From Klebsiella aerogenes KCTC 2190 (lineage in GTDB: Bacteria > Pseudomonadota > Gammaproteobacteria > Enterobacterales > Enterobacteriaceae), in the NCBI RefSeq assembly GCF_000215745.1, contig NC_015663.1, positions 1,178,001-1,242,000 on the forward strand: DNA of 64,000 bases. The letters are read 5' to 3'. Below are positions 36,648-47,712 of this stretch, one piece after another. Each line of letters opens with the position of its first letter. Positions within the stretch are counted from its first letter, which is position 1. Made by a program: the position numbers and the translations under genes. The notes under the pieces are model-generated. The model was not told where the DNA came from and searched no databases. It saw only the letters and a program-made list of their open reading frames with translations.

Positions 36648-37577
36648 ATGTCTAAGAAAATTGCCGTGATTGGCGAATGCATGATTGAACTGTCAGAGAA
36701 AAACGCGGCGGTGAATCGCGGTTTCGGCGGCGATACCTTAAACACATCCGTCTACATCGCGCGCCAGACCAGCGCGGATGCCCTAAGCGTACACTACGTG
36801 ACCGCGCTGGGCACCGACACCTTCAGCCAGCAGATGCTGGAGTCCTGGCAGGGCGAACAGGTAAAAACCGATCTGATTCAGCGCATGGCTGACCGACTGC
36901 CTGGCCTTTACTACATTGAAACGGACGAGACCGGCGAGCGAACCTTCTACTATTGGCGCAACGAAGCGGCGGCCAAATTCTGGCTCGAAAGCGAGCGCGC
37001 AGGCGCCATCTGCGAAGAGCTGGCTACCTTTGATTACCTCTATCTGAGCGGCATCAGCCTCGCCATCCTCAGCCCGGCCAGCCGGGAAAAGTTGCTCACC
37101 CTGCTGCGCGAATGCCGCGCCAACGGCGGGAAAGTGATTTTCGATAACAACTACCGTCCGCGCCTGTGGGCCAGCCAGCAAGAGACTCGCCAGGTGTACC
37201 AGCAAATGTTGGAATGTACCGATATCGCTTTTCTGACGCTGGATGATGAAGATGCGCTGTGGGGAGCGGTACCGGTTGCCGAAGTTATCGCCCGCACCCA
37301 CGCCGCTGGCGTAGAAGAGGTGGTGGTGAAGCGCGGCGCCGACTCCTGCCTGGTGGCGATCGCCGGCCAGCCGCTGCTGGAGGTGCCCGCGGTGAAGCTG
37401 CCGAAAGAGAAAGTAGTGGATACCACGGCGGCGGGCGATTCGTTCAGCGCCGGCTATCTGGCGGTGCGCCTGACCGGCGGCGACGCGGAATCCGCGGCGA
37501 AACGCGGACATCTCACCGCCAGCACGGTTATCCAATATCGCGGGGCGATTATCCCGCGCGAAGCGATGCCGGACTAA
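36648..37577 (+). CDS. kdgK: 2-keto-3-deoxygluconate kinase
   Basis: 309-residue PfkB-family cytosolic kinase that phosphorylates 2-keto-3-deoxygluconate in hexuronate breakdown, feeding the Entner-Doudoroff aldolase. The start is ATG 36648 (MSKKIAVIGECMIELSEKNA), matching the E. coli N-terminus and length; the frame before it is leader. The PfkB signature DTTAAGDSFSAGYLA near residue 260 carries the catalytic Asp. In E. coli the c-di-GMP phosphodiesterase gene yhjH lies between yhjG and kdgK; here only a divergent promoter region of 194 bases is present. Confidence 0.95.
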   Translation: MSKKIAVIGECMIELSEKNAAVNRGFGGDTLNTSVYIARQTSADALSVHYVTALGTDTFSQQMLESWQGEQVKTDLIQRMADRLPGLYYIETDETGERTFYYWRNEAAAKFWLESERAGAICEELATFDYLYLSGISLAILSPASREKLLTLLRECRANGGKVIFDNNYRPRLWASQQETRQVYQQMLECTDIAFLTLDDEDALWGAVPVAEVIARTHAAGVEEVVVKRGADSCLVAIAGQPLLEVPAVKLPKEKVVDTTAAGDSFSAGYLAVRLTGGDAESAAKRGHLTASTVIQYRGAIIPREAMPD

Positions 37578-37587
37578 GACCCTATTC

Positions 37588-37670
37588 CCCCTGCTTGCGC
37601 TGCGCTTAGCAGGGCTACCAAATCGTACAGTGCTGTAGCCCCGGTAAGCGGTAGCGCCACCGGGGATTTT
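37588..37670 (+). terminator. Two hairpins after kdgK
   Basis: CCCTGCT (37589-37595) with AGCAGGG (37608-37614), then CCCCGGT (37639-37645) with ACCGGGG (37659-37665) followed by ATTTT. The second looks like a rho-independent terminator and also resembles a GTAGCCCCGG-type REP unit. Confidence 0.65.
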
Positions 37671-37718
37671 GAGGCCACCAACACCGGCTATAAATTAAAG
37701 GCAAGTCGTACGAACCGT

Positions 37719-37750
37719 AGGCCGGATAAGGCGTAGCCGCCATCCGGCGC
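37719..37750. repeat. REP-like palindrome
   Basis: GCCGGAT (37721-37727) and ATCCGGC (37742-37748) flank AAGGCGTAGCCGCC, the standard enterobacterial REP design. It lies between the ends of the convergent kdgK and yhjJ genes. Confidence 0.85.
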
Positions 37751-37778
37751 AAAAGCGGCTCCGCGCCCGCTGCCTATG

Positions 37779-39278
37779 TTACTGCGCTGGGGGAATATCC
37801 GTCGCCTCGTTATGCGCATCAACCGTATCCGGCGTAGCGCTCACCGCCGCAGCGGGTGCTGGCGCCATCAGCTTTTCCCATGTCGCTTTCAGATCTTTCA
37901 TGTTGTACTCCGGCTCGCCTTTCGGCTGCTGCAATACCAGCGCCATATCCTGCGACAGCTGCTGGCGCAGATACTGGTTCAACATGTCGACCGTCAGTGA
38001 GTTCAGGAACTCCTGGCGCAGTTTCTGATATTGCTCCGGCGCGATATCCACCACCTGATTTTGCAGCGAACGCATTCGTTGGCTAATCAGGATATCGGTA
38101 TCCGTGCGGGCATAGGTGGCGAACAGCTTTTGCAGTTCGAGGTTTTTCTGTGCAATCAGCGCATCAAACTCTTCCTGTGGCAGACCATTGTCGCGTACCT
38201 TCGCCAGCTCGCGCGATACCGCGCTCAGGTTGGCGTTCAGGCGTTCGCCCGGCGAGTCGATATTGATCGCGCACTGGGCGCGCTGATACAGCACGCGGCA
38301 ATCAAAACCGAGACCGATGTCTTTTACGTTGCTTTTGCTCAGGTTCTGCTGCACGTGCCAGAACAGCGCTTCCCGAGCCAGGTCATCGCGCCAGTAGCGC
38401 TGCAGCGCGGCGGAATCGCGGATTGGCTGCCATGGAGAATCCCACATGATCGACAGCTTATCCTGACGCACGGCATCGGTCATGATGCTGACCGGTACAG
38501 CCGGCAGAGGCGATAGCGTTGGTACCGCCGCCGGGGTCTCGCGTTTACCTTTTAGTTCGCCGAAGATTTTGTTGATCTGCTCAGCGACGCTGCGGCTATC
38601 GACGTTACCGACAACAATCAGCGTCATCGCATCCGGGGTGTACCATTTCTGATAAAATTCTTTCAGCTGTTTAATATCAATCGGTTGCTTCAACGGCGCC
38701 GCCGGATCGTGACCGAGCATCGTTGAGCCCTTCAGGCGATAGCGCCACCAGCCTTCCTGGGTATCCAGCGGCCAGGTCGCCACCATATCGCTGCCCTGCA
38801 GGGCATGATTGACGGCTTGTTGGGTAATACTCAATTTACCGTTAGCGTCCGCCAGCCAGTTCAACGCTTCTTTTAGCAGGTCGTTGCGGTTATTCGGCAA
38901 ACTCAGATTAAACAAGGTGAAATCGTAAGAAACAATCGCCGGCGGCAGAGGACGCTTCGGGTCAATACTCTGCTGCCACAGCGAACGCGCCTGCATCGTC
39001 GGGAGGCTGCCGCTTTGGGTCAGCGCCAGGCGCGGAATGAAATGACTGAAGCCGCTCTGCTGAGTGCTTTCGCTCAGCGAGCCAATATTCACAGCCAGGC
39101 GGACTTCGACGCGATCGCTAGGGCGCTGCGGCGTGGAAAGTACCTGCCACGAAAAACCGTTCGCCAACGTCCCCTGTTGCCAGGCCGGGTCCGGCTGGAG
39201 CGCTTCTGCCTGCACAGAACCGGCCGTCGCTATCATCAGCAAACCACCGGTTAAGAGTCGAATTTTTGTGCCCTGCAT
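37779..39278 (-). CDS. yhjJ: M16-peptidase-like periplasmic protein YhjJ
   Basis: 499 residues from ATG 39278 (MQGTKIRLLTGGLLMIATAG), giving a Sec signal peptide cut near QAEA; this start matches E. coli YhjJ (498). The fold is that of pitrilysin-type M16 peptidases. The zinc motif HxxEH is not present at its place: the sequence there is QQSGFSHFIPRLAL. The protein is therefore probably a non-catalytic M16 homologue. It matches E. coli by position, between kdgK and dctA. Confidence 0.92.
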   Translation of the reverse strand: MQGTKIRLLTGGLLMIATAGSVQAEALQPDPAWQQGTLANGFSWQVLSTPQRPSDRVEVRLAVNIGSLSESTQQSGFSHFIPRLALTQSGSLPTMQARSLWQQSIDPKRPLPPAIVSYDFTLFNLSLPNNRNDLLKEALNWLADANGKLSITQQAVNHALQGSDMVATWPLDTQEGWWRYRLKGSTMLGHDPAAPLKQPIDIKQLKEFYQKWYTPDAMTLIVVGNVDSRSVAEQINKIFGELKGKRETPAAVPTLSPLPAVPVSIMTDAVRQDKLSIMWDSPWQPIRDSAALQRYWRDDLAREALFWHVQQNLSKSNVKDIGLGFDCRVLYQRAQCAINIDSPGERLNANLSAVSRELAKVRDNGLPQEEFDALIAQKNLELQKLFATYARTDTDILISQRMRSLQNQVVDIAPEQYQKLRQEFLNSLTVDMLNQYLRQQLSQDMALVLQQPKGEPEYNMKDLKATWEKLMAPAPAAAVSATPDTVDAHNEATDIPPAQ

Positions 39279-39410
39279 GTGAACCCCTGATGAACATTCC
39301 TGGTTACATAGGCAACCCATCGCCGGGTTACCGAAAAAGGTGGTGAATCAAATACGTCGGTTAGACCACGCGTAGGCGAAAATGTCACATGAAGACGTAA
39401 AATAATCATT

Positions 39411-39449
39411 AGGTATCATTCCCCCAGAAGGGGAATGATACCTAATTTT
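39411..39449. terminator. Long hairpin terminator downstream of dctA
   Basis: AGGTATCATTCCCC (39411-39424) and GGGGAATGATACCT (39430-39443) form a perfect 14-bp stem with a five-base loop. T-rich tracts on both sides (TAATTTT on plus, AATGATTATTTT on minus) suit a bidirectional terminator ending the dctA message. Confidence 0.8.
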
Positions 39450-39487
39450 GCGCAGGAGCCCATAGTCCATGGGCATAACATGAGGAA

Positions 39488-40828
<1,341 letters not shown>

Positions 40829-40929
40829 TTAAAAATAACACCCTGGAAACATTTCAGAAATAAGTAAGCGCGAAGTTGCAACGGAATTGTTAAAATATTT
40901 GAGCTGACTCGCACAAACAAATAAAAATG

Positions 40930-42936
40930 TTACAAACTTGCATCGTTCTTATCGGCCTGCAGGAAGCGCTGCATAAAGCTTTCCAGCGGCAAGGCGCAAC
41001 CAAACAGGTAACCCTGAGCGACATCCACGCCAGCCGCTTGCAACCATTTCAGCTGTTCTTCTTTTTCAACGCCCTCAGCAACGATCCGCAGCTTGAGCCC
41101 GCGTGCGAGCTGAATTATCGCCGGGACCATACTGGTATCATCCGGCAACATATCAATAAACGCCTTGTCGATTTTCAGGATATCAACCGGCAGCGATTTC
41201 ATATGTTGCAACTGGCGCAACCCGGCATAACCCATGCCGAAATCATCCAGCGCAATACGCGTGCCGGCGTCGCGCAGCGGGCGCAGCAGGTCAATCACCG
41301 CCTGCGGATCGTCGAGACGGCAGCTTTCCGTCACCTCCAGCACCAGGGTGCCCGGGGCGATACGATAGCGTTCTATGAGTGCCAGCAACTCAACGCCGCG
41401 GTCAGGATGCAGCAACTGCAGTAACGAGACATTCACCGACAACGGCAGCATGATCCCCTGCTGCTGCCAGGCTGCCAGCTGGCGGCAGGCTTCTTCCATC
41501 ACCCAATAGCCTACCGGCACCATCAGCCCGCAGTTTTCAATACGCTCAATCAGATCGCACGGCAGCGACCAACCGCCATCGGCCTGTCGCTGGCGAAGCA
41601 GAACTTCCGCACCGCAAATATCGCCACTGGCAATATCCACCTGCGGTTGAAACCAGATGGCGAACTGCTGATTCTCGAGCGCGGTGAGGATGTCATGCTC
41701 TTCCATTAACCGACGCTGGGCTTTTTCCATCTGCTCGGGGTCAAAGAACTCGATCTGATTTTTGCCCTTGCGCCGCGCCGTCACCGCGGCGGAAACCGCC
41801 CGACGATAAAACTGTTCGGCGCTCAGTTCGCTATTAAACATCGCGATACCAACGCTGGCGCAGGGCCGCAGCTGGACACCGTGCAGCGGCAATCGCTCGC
41901 TAATAGAAGTAAGCACTTGCTTACTTAACGACACCGCTTCCCACGGCTTGCTGAGTCCGGGGGCGAAAATAGCGAAATCGTAACCGCTCACCTGCGTCAG
42001 CACCATATTGGGTGGGATAACCGCTTTCAGCTTCTCAACCAGCGTCAGGAGCAGCATCTCGCGCTGGCTCTCTTTCAGGACGCCTGCGGCATCTTGCAAG
42101 GTCTCACAGGCTACCACCAGCAGCGCCGAGGGTTGTGGACGGGTTGTGGTCTGCTCCAGCATCGCCATCAAAAAGGCTTTGTTGGGGAGCTCAGACACCG
42201 GGAAACGGGTCGATTGCAGCGATAGCTCATCATGCTGACGCAGCAAAGACTGCTGGTTGCGATTGTAGCAACGCACCAGCATGCCGATTTCATCATCCTG
42301 GTGCAGTCGCGGCAGGCTCAGCTGATGTCCGAGCCGCTCCTGCGGCGGAATATCGTTAAGCTCGCGGGCGATGGCGCGCAGCGGGCGAACAATCAGCCGG
42401 TTAATGCACCAGGTAAGCGCCACCGTCAAAATAAGCACCAAAAGTAAGTAAGTGGTCACTAACGTCGCGAGCGCGCTCATGACGAATTTATACATGCGAT
42501 AGGAATCCGCCTGCAGCACCAGATAGGCCAGCGGCTGCGGATTTGCCGGGCGTTCAAGCGAGTAAATCGGCAGGGATATCTGTACCGGCAGTTCAAACAG
42601 GCGAGTGATCATCACCGGCACCGGGCGTTCGGGAATAAAGCGCATCCGCAGCGCCTGAAATTGATTTGGTAGCACCACATCCGCCCGGCTGACGATCCCA
42701 GCAGGCTGAATGCGGCCCAGAATGGCTTCCGCTTCGGGAATATCGGCTTTCAAAATTGCCGCCGACAGGGGCTCGCGAACGGAACGGGCGATACTTTCTA
42801 ATTGCGTGGCCGTGGTATAGCGACTCTGTTGCACGAAGTGAAACAGCAAAATAGAGCAAAAGACCAGGACAAACGCCATGGACACGCTCGCGACCATCGC
42901 CATCTGTTTAATTGTAAGTGAGCGGCTGACGCGCAA
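40930..42936 (-). CDS. yhjK: GGDEF/EAL protein YhjK (PdeK), probable c-di-GMP phosphodiesterase
   Basis: 668-residue inner-membrane protein. An N-terminal membrane segment (about residues 10-32), a periplasmic sensor stretch and a second membrane segment (about 150-175) are followed by a HAMP-like linker. The GGDEF-type domain is degenerate: the active-site loop reads SGYDFAIF. The EAL domain keeps its catalytic residues: EVLLR for ExLx[40 protein letters not shown] and QGYLFG. It is thus probably a phosphodiesterase that lowers c-di-GMP and cellulose output. It follows bcsC on the same strand, as in E. coli, after a gap with a REP-like hairpin. Confidence 0.92.
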   Translation of the reverse strand: MRVSRSLTIKQMAMVASVSMAFVLVFCSILLFHFVQQSRYTTATQLESIARSVREPLSAAILKADIPEAEAILGRIQPAGIVSRADVVLPNQFQALRMRFIPERPVPVMITRLFELPVQISLPIYSLERPANPQPLAYLVLQADSYRMYKFVMSALATLVTTYLLLVLILTVALTWCINRLIVRPLRAIARELNDIPPQERLGHQLSLPRLHQDDEIGMLVRCYNRNQQSLLRQHDELSLQSTRFPVSELPNKAFLMAMLEQTTTRPQPSALLVVACETLQDAAGVLKESQREMLLLTLVEKLKAVIPPNMVLTQVSGYDFAIFAPGLSKPWEAVSLSKQVLTSISERLPLHGVQLRPCASVGIAMFNSELSAEQFYRRAVSAAVTARRKGKNQIEFFDPEQMEKAQRRLMEEHDILTALENQQFAIWFQPQVDIASGDICGAEVLLRQRQADGGWSLPCDLIERIENCGLMVPVGYWVMEEACRQLAAWQQQGIMLPLSVNVSLLQLLHPDRGVELLALIERYRIAPGTLVLEVTESCRLDDPQAVIDLLRPLRDAGTRIALDDFGMGYAGLRQLQHMKSLPVDILKIDKAFIDMLPDDTSMVPAIIQLARGLKLRIVAEGVEKEEQLKWLQAAGVDVAQGYLFGCALPLESFMQRFLQADKNDASL

Positions 42937-43026
42937 CTGTGTTCTCCACTGAAACTGAACGACTATCCGGCAAGATCCATCGATACCGGTCGTTTTCAGG
43001 CTGATTATATACGCAAATGGTTCGCT

Positions 43027-43067
43027 CTCGCCCGCAAGGCGGGTTCTTCCCGAAAGCGGCGGGCGAG
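43027..43067. repeat. REP-like hairpin between bcsC and yhjK
   Basis: CTCGCCCGC (43027-43035) and GCGGGCGAG (43059-43067) form a perfect 9-bp outer stem, with GGCGGG and CCCG nested inside. It could stabilise or end the bcsC message. Confidence 0.55.
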
Positions 43068-43132
43068 GTACGGCGAGTATACGCGAACAGCGCGGTGGAT
43101 TGGCGATTAGCCGTAGAAATCAGGCTAATCTG

Positions 43133-46100
43133 CTACCAATCCGCATAAGGCACCAACGGCTGCGGCGGCATATCCATGTCGCCCTGCCAGCCGGAAGCAG
43201 AATAGCGCACGTACAACAGCGCGTGGCTCGGGGTGTAATCTTTAGCCTGCTGAATATCCACAGCCGCGCCGACAAACCAGTTGCCGGTGACTCGCCGTTC
43301 CACCAGCGCCCTTGCGGTATAACCGAAACCCTGGCTGCTGCCGCCCTCTTCTTTTTGCTGGCTGGCATCGTAGCGATACTGTGAAGGAATCAAATTCAGC
43401 AACGGATAGCGCGCATGAGTTTGCGTACGCGAATGGGACCACGACACCGACCCGCCGAGTTCCCACGACCAGTTTTCGGTACGCTGACGCCAGATGACCG
43501 GCACCGAGAAGGAGAGATACTCCTGCGGGCTGTAGTAACCGCCCTGGCCCAGCGTGTAACCGCTGAGGTCTTTGTCGTAGTGCCAGATCATATTGGTCAG
43601 GCCGACGGTCACCCGGCGATTATTTTCATTGATCGCTTTATAGTAGTAACCGGTCATCCAGCGTACGCGCCAGTTGTCCTCGACGTTTTTGCCGGTGAGT
43701 TGGTCAGCCCCCAGCGATGACCAGATGCCGTTAGCCTCGCCTTTATCGTAGCTGAGGCTGATGCCGCCGCCGGCGGCGCGGACGCCGCCCCAGGTAGTGC
43801 CGGTATGGCCGTCGTTAGGATTATCTTTTTGCCCGCCGAAGGAGAGCAACGAGCTGGAAATGGGTCGCCGGTGGACGTTGACGGTATAGCCGACCGGGCC
43901 GGCATCGCCGCTATAACTCAGTCCCCCCACGACATCCACCACGTTAAAGCCCATCGGCGTGGTGCCGATATCGCCGCTCCAGGTGTCGTTCTTCCAGCCA
44001 ACCGCTACGCTGGCGCCGCCATCGCTCTGATTTTTACTGCCGCCATAGCAGCTAATTTCACCACAGGTTCCCCAACTCGGCGAATAACCGCCATCGCTAT
44101 TAGTGGAAAACGACCCGGCGTTCATATTCACCACATCGGTACGGAAGAACATCCGCCCGTCATACAACGGCGCGTCCACCTGCAACATGGTAGTGTGCGC
44201 TTTGAGGTCTGAATAACCGCCGGTGCCGCTCGATCCCCAATAGTCGTGCTCAAGGGTAACGTTAAGATCCTGCTGGCGATAAAGATCGGCGGCGTCGCTG
44301 CGGATCCCGCGCTTCAGCCAGTCATCCTGACTATCGTTACGGGTCAGGCGGGTAAAGGTGTCATTATCCTGCGGGCGAACGCGGGTCACGCCAGCGGCCA
44401 CCATCGCGTCTTTATAGCTTTCCAGGGCCTGCTGTGGTTGCTCGCTTTGCGTCTGGAAACGCGCGGCATCACGCAGCACCAGCGCGCTTTCCATCGACGG
44501 CGGCTGGCTTTTCGCCTGCGGCACGATGCGGTCAAATATTTGTTGCGCGCCCGCGGTATCGTCAAATCCGGCGCGGGCCAGCGCTACCCGGCGCTGCATG
44601 TTGATCGATTCCGTATCCGCATCCTTCAACTGCGCGACCTGCGCGCGGGCGGCGTTTTTATCGCCCTCGGCGAGATAGACTTCCGCCAGGCCAAGACGCG
44701 CATCGCCATTATCAGCCTGCTGGCTCAGCACCCGATGGTACTGGGCTATCGCCTCTGCGCTATCGCCGCGCTGCTGCGCCCAATCCGCCAACGCCAGATC
44801 GTAGCGGATCGATTCCGGCTGCTGTTTAATCAAGGCAATGGCCTGCGCTTCCTGCCCGCTATCGCGAAGTTGGTTGGCCTCGCGCATCACTTTGTCGCTT
44901 TGCAGACGCCCTTCCAGTTCACGAATATTATCGGTCCACTGTCCGCGCGGCAGCGCGTTAATTTGCGCCAGCGCCCTATCATCCTGATTATTACCGGACA
45001 AATAGAGGCCGTAGGCGTAAACCCGTTCGGCATCGCCCGGCTTGCGGTTGGCCATGTTACGCATCAGTGCGTCCGCTTCCGGCCGCTGGCCGGCGCTGAC
45101 CAGATCTTTCGCCAACCGATAGGTTATCCACACGCTTTCAGGATCCAGAGCCAGACGCCGCCGCTGCACCTCCGCGGCCTGCGCCCAGCTGCCCTGGCTT
45201 TCCAGCGCTTCGGCCTGTTTTTCCAGCCGATCGTTGGTAAGACTGCGTTCGATATCATCAATACTGCGCCGCTGGCTGGCGGGGAGGCTGGCAATATAGG
45301 CGCTGGCTTTTTCCGGCGATTCACGACGATAAACATTCGCCAGACCGCGTACGGCGAGATTATTGTCGCGATCCATGCGTAACGCCTGGCGATAGTAGCG
45401 TTCGGCGGCGGCGTCATCTTTGCGCGCCGCGGCGACATCGCCTAACCCCAGAACCGCGTAGCTGTCGGTGTTATCCACCCGCTGCGCCTGGGCGTACGCA
45501 TTTTGCGCCTGCGCCAGTTGGCCTGCTTTCAGCGCGTTATCGCCCTGTTTAATCAACAACCAATAGCGGTTGGTCTTCAGCAAACTGTCCCACTTATCGC
45601 GATTCGGGCTTTTCGGATCCATCGCGATCGCTTTATTAAGCTGCGCCACCGCCCGCGCCCGGTCGCCGCGCTGTGAGTAGGCGGCGCCCAGCGCGCCGAC
45701 GGCATCGCTATCGCGGGCATCGGCGCGTACCGCCTGCTGCAGATCGGCCACCGCCTGCGCCGCATTCCCGGATTTCACCGCCGCCAGCCCTTCGCTTTTG
45801 GCGAGGAAGGCTGGGTCTTGCAGTTGAGTTTGCTGCTGCGCCAGCAACACCCGGGCGTTAGCGGCGGCGGAACCGGCGGGGAACTGGAGCAGGAATCGCT
45901 GTAGTGCCTGAACGCTGCCTCTGCTGACCGGCATACTTTTAATTTCGCCGAGCCACATATCAGCCGCAATTCCGCGGCCTGAGGCCGAACGCGCCATCTG
46001 TTCCAGATAGGCGAAGCCTTCCTGCGGCTTGTTATCTGAAAACATCAGCTTCGCCAGCGAGGTCAATAATGTGACGTTATCCGGGGTTGTGGCATTAAGT

Positions 46101-46618
46101 TTTTTCAGCTGGCTGACGCCTTCGCTATGGCGAGCGGGCAATCGCGCCACCAGCGTCCAGTATTCGATAGCGGCTTCGGTATCCGTTGGGACGCCGCCGA
46201 AGAGCTTTTCATAGGCGGCGACGGCTTCATCGACTTTCCCGGCAACGCCGAGCAATCGCGCCTGCTGCAACGCCTGGCGACCGCTACCGGTACTGATCTT
46301 CATCTCGTTACGCGTCGCTTGTAGCGCCGACGATTCCGGAGCCAGCTTTGCCAGCAGATCGAGTTGCTTTTGCGCGCCGGCGGTGTCGCCCTGGCGCAGC
46401 AGATAGCGCGTCCGCGCGGCAAGATAATCGGGGTTATTCGGGTCGATCAGTTCCAGCCGATAGAGTGACTGACGCACCAGGTCCTCACGACTGCTGGCCT
46501 CGCCAAGACGCACTTGTTCCAGCAGATGCTGCTGCGCAGGGGTATTCTCCGCCTGCGCCAGCGGCAACAGGCCAAGGCCGACAGACAGCGTGATGAAGCT
46601 TAGTGAGAACTTGCGCAT
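43133..46618 (-). CDS. bcsC: Cellulose export protein BcsC (TPR periplasmic scaffold and outer-membrane pore)
   Basis: 1161 residues, close to E. coli BcsC (about 1157). A Sec signal peptide is at the N-terminus ([20 protein letters not shown]...QAE). Tetratricopeptide repeats fill about residues 30-780, for example [20 protein letters not shown] and [20 protein letters not shown]. The last 350 or so residues are alternating, Gly/Tyr/Trp-rich strands of an outer-membrane beta-barrel through which the glucan leaves. The barrel ends in an aromatic residue (YADW), as such proteins usually do. It overlaps the end of bcsZ by about 19 bases. Confidence 0.95.
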   Translation of the reverse strand: MRKFSLSFITLSVGLGLLPLAQAENTPAQQHLLEQVRLGEASSREDLVRQSLYRLELIDPNNPDYLAARTRYLLRQGDTAGAQKQLDLLAKLAPESSALQATRNEMKISTGSGRQALQQARLLGVAGKVDEAVAAYEKLFGGVPTDTEAAIEYWTLVARLPARHSEGVSQLKKLNATTPDNVTLLTSLAKLMFSDNKPQEGFAYLEQMARSASGRGIAADMWLGEIKSMPVSRGSVQALQRFLLQFPAGSAAANARVLLAQQQTQLQDPAFLAKSEGLAAVKSGNAAQAVADLQQAVRADARDSDAVGALGAAYSQRGDRARAVAQLNKAIAMDPKSPNRDKWDSLLKTNRYWLLIKQGDNALKAGQLAQAQNAYAQAQRVDNTDSYAVLGLGDVAAARKDDAAAERYYRQALRMDRDNNLAVRGLANVYRRESPEKASAYIASLPASQRRSIDDIERSLTNDRLEKQAEALESQGSWAQAAEVQRRRLALDPESVWITYRLAKDLVSAGQRPEADALMRNMANRKPGDAERVYAYGLYLSGNNQDDRALAQINALPRGQWTDNIRELEGRLQSDKVMREANQLRDSGQEAQAIALIKQQPESIRYDLALADWAQQRGDSAEAIAQYHRVLSQQADNGDARLGLAEVYLAEGDKNAARAQVAQLKDADTESINMQRRVALARAGFDDTAGAQQIFDRIVPQAKSQPPSMESALVLRDAARFQTQSEQPQQALESYKDAMVAAGVTRVRPQDNDTFTRLTRNDSQDDWLKRGIRSDAADLYRQQDLNVTLEHDYWGSSGTGGYSDLKAHTTMLQVDAPLYDGRMFFRTDVVNMNAGSFSTNSDGGYSPSWGTCGEISCYGGSKNQSDGGASVAVGWKNDTWSGDIGTTPMGFNVVDVVGGLSYSGDAGPVGYTVNVHRRPISSSLLSFGGQKDNPNDGHTGTTWGGVRAAGGGISLSYDKGEANGIWSSLGADQLTGKNVEDNWRVRWMTGYYYKAINENNRRVTVGLTNMIWHYDKDLSGYTLGQGGYYSPQEYLSFSVPVIWRQRTENWSWELGGSVSWSHSRTQTHARYPLLNLIPSQYRYDASQQKEEGGSSQGFGYTARALVERRVTGNWFVGAAVDIQQAKDYTPSHALLYVRYSASGWQGDMDMPPQPLVPYADW

Positions 46619-47712
46619 GCCTGGTTCCAGTCAGGTTGTAATTCGCCACCCGCGGCGAAACGAAAACGATGTTGATCCCACCCCTGGCCGAACAGCGTCA
46701 GCACCGCGCTGTAGTAGGCGTCCGCGTCGGGATAATGATCGGCGACCCGTTGGCGTTGTAGCGCGCGGGCGTCGTCATCTTGTAAAAATGGCAGCATGGC
46801 GGCGGAGAAGCCAACCGGCCCCTCGCCAGTCGTTTTCCCGCTGGCGATATTGGTTTTTTCCGGCGGTAATCCCTGTTTGATCGTCTGAACCGCCATCGGT
46901 TTGAAACGCGCCAACAGCGGCGCTTTTTGTTTATCGGCGTTATTGAGCATGCCGACCCACAGATAGACGCGGATAGCGTCATAGCTGCCAATAATCGGTT
47001 TATCGGTTTTCAACTGCCAGCCGCTACCTTTCTCATAGCGCACCCAGTCCGGCGAGAAGCCTTTTGGCGCCGTTTCCAGCAGCAGTCGCAGATTGCTGTC
47101 GCGGATCTTCGGCCACGGCGCGCCAAAGCGGGTAAAATAGGTGGCGAGCTGCGGCGGCAGATAACTTGGATTAAAGCGCCAACCCTTGTCGTCCGCGAAC
47201 CCAACTTTCCCCGGCAGTACCGACGGCCCGAGCCCCGGAACATCAGCGACTTCTTCATCGGCAATCCGCGCCAGCAGCGCTTTTCCTACCTCAGTATAGT
47301 TATCAACCTTCCACAGGCGTCCGGCTTCCAGCAGCGCCCAGGCGATCCACAAATCAGAATCCGCAGCCGAATTGCTGTCCAGCACCGTCCATTCATCCTC
47401 GCTCTTTTTCCCCCATAGCCATCCCGGCAGATGGGCGCGCAGATCGCCCTGCGCCAGGTTGTTCTGCGTCCACTGGAACAGCTTATCGAAGCCCTGGCGA
47501 TCGTTGGCCGCGAGAGCGAAGAACAGCGCATAGCTTTGCCCTTCGGAGGTGGTGATTTTGCGCGCATCGCTGGGGTCGATGACCCGCCCTTCGGCGCTGA
47601 CATACGCTTTTTTAAACTGCTCCCAGGCGGGCCACTGGCAGGCGGCGCTAACCTGCCCCGCCGCCAGCATCAATACCGAGAGAAGTACCCCACGAAATGC
47701 GTTCATCAGCAA
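46600..47712 (-). CDS. bcsZ: Periplasmic endo-1,4-beta-glucanase BcsZ
   Basis: 370-residue GH8 cellulase with a signal peptide ([20 protein letters not shown]...A). The conserved [17 protein letters not shown] carries the catalytic Glu near residue 56, and [20 protein letters not shown] is the second GH8 signature. In bcs systems it trims or clears glucan in the periplasm and is needed for normal secretion. It sits between bcsB and bcsC; its start adjoins the bcsB stop, so the two are coupled. Confidence 0.95.
   Translation of the reverse strand: MLMNAFRGVLLSVLMLAAGQVSAACQWPAWEQFKKAYVSAEGRVIDPSDARKITTSEGQSYALFFALAANDRQGFDKLFQWTQNNLAQGDLRAHLPGWLWGKKSEDEWTVLDSNSAADSDLWIAWALLEAGRLWKVDNYTEVGKALLARIADEEVADVPGLGPSVLPGKVGFADDKGWRFNPSYLPPQLATYFTRFGAPWPKIRDSNLRLLLETAPKGFSPDWVRYEKGSGWQLKTDKPIIGSYDAIRVYLWVGMLNNADKQKAPLLARFKPMAVQTIKQGLPPEKTNIASGKTTGEGPVGFSAAMLPFLQDDDARALQRQRVADHYPDADAYYSAVLTLFGQGWDQHRFRFAAGGELQPDWNQACASSH

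Noticed and set aside
44246..45382. 378-codon open frame antisense to bcsC
   Set aside because: It is a shadow of the TPR repeats of bcsC; no ribosome site or domain.
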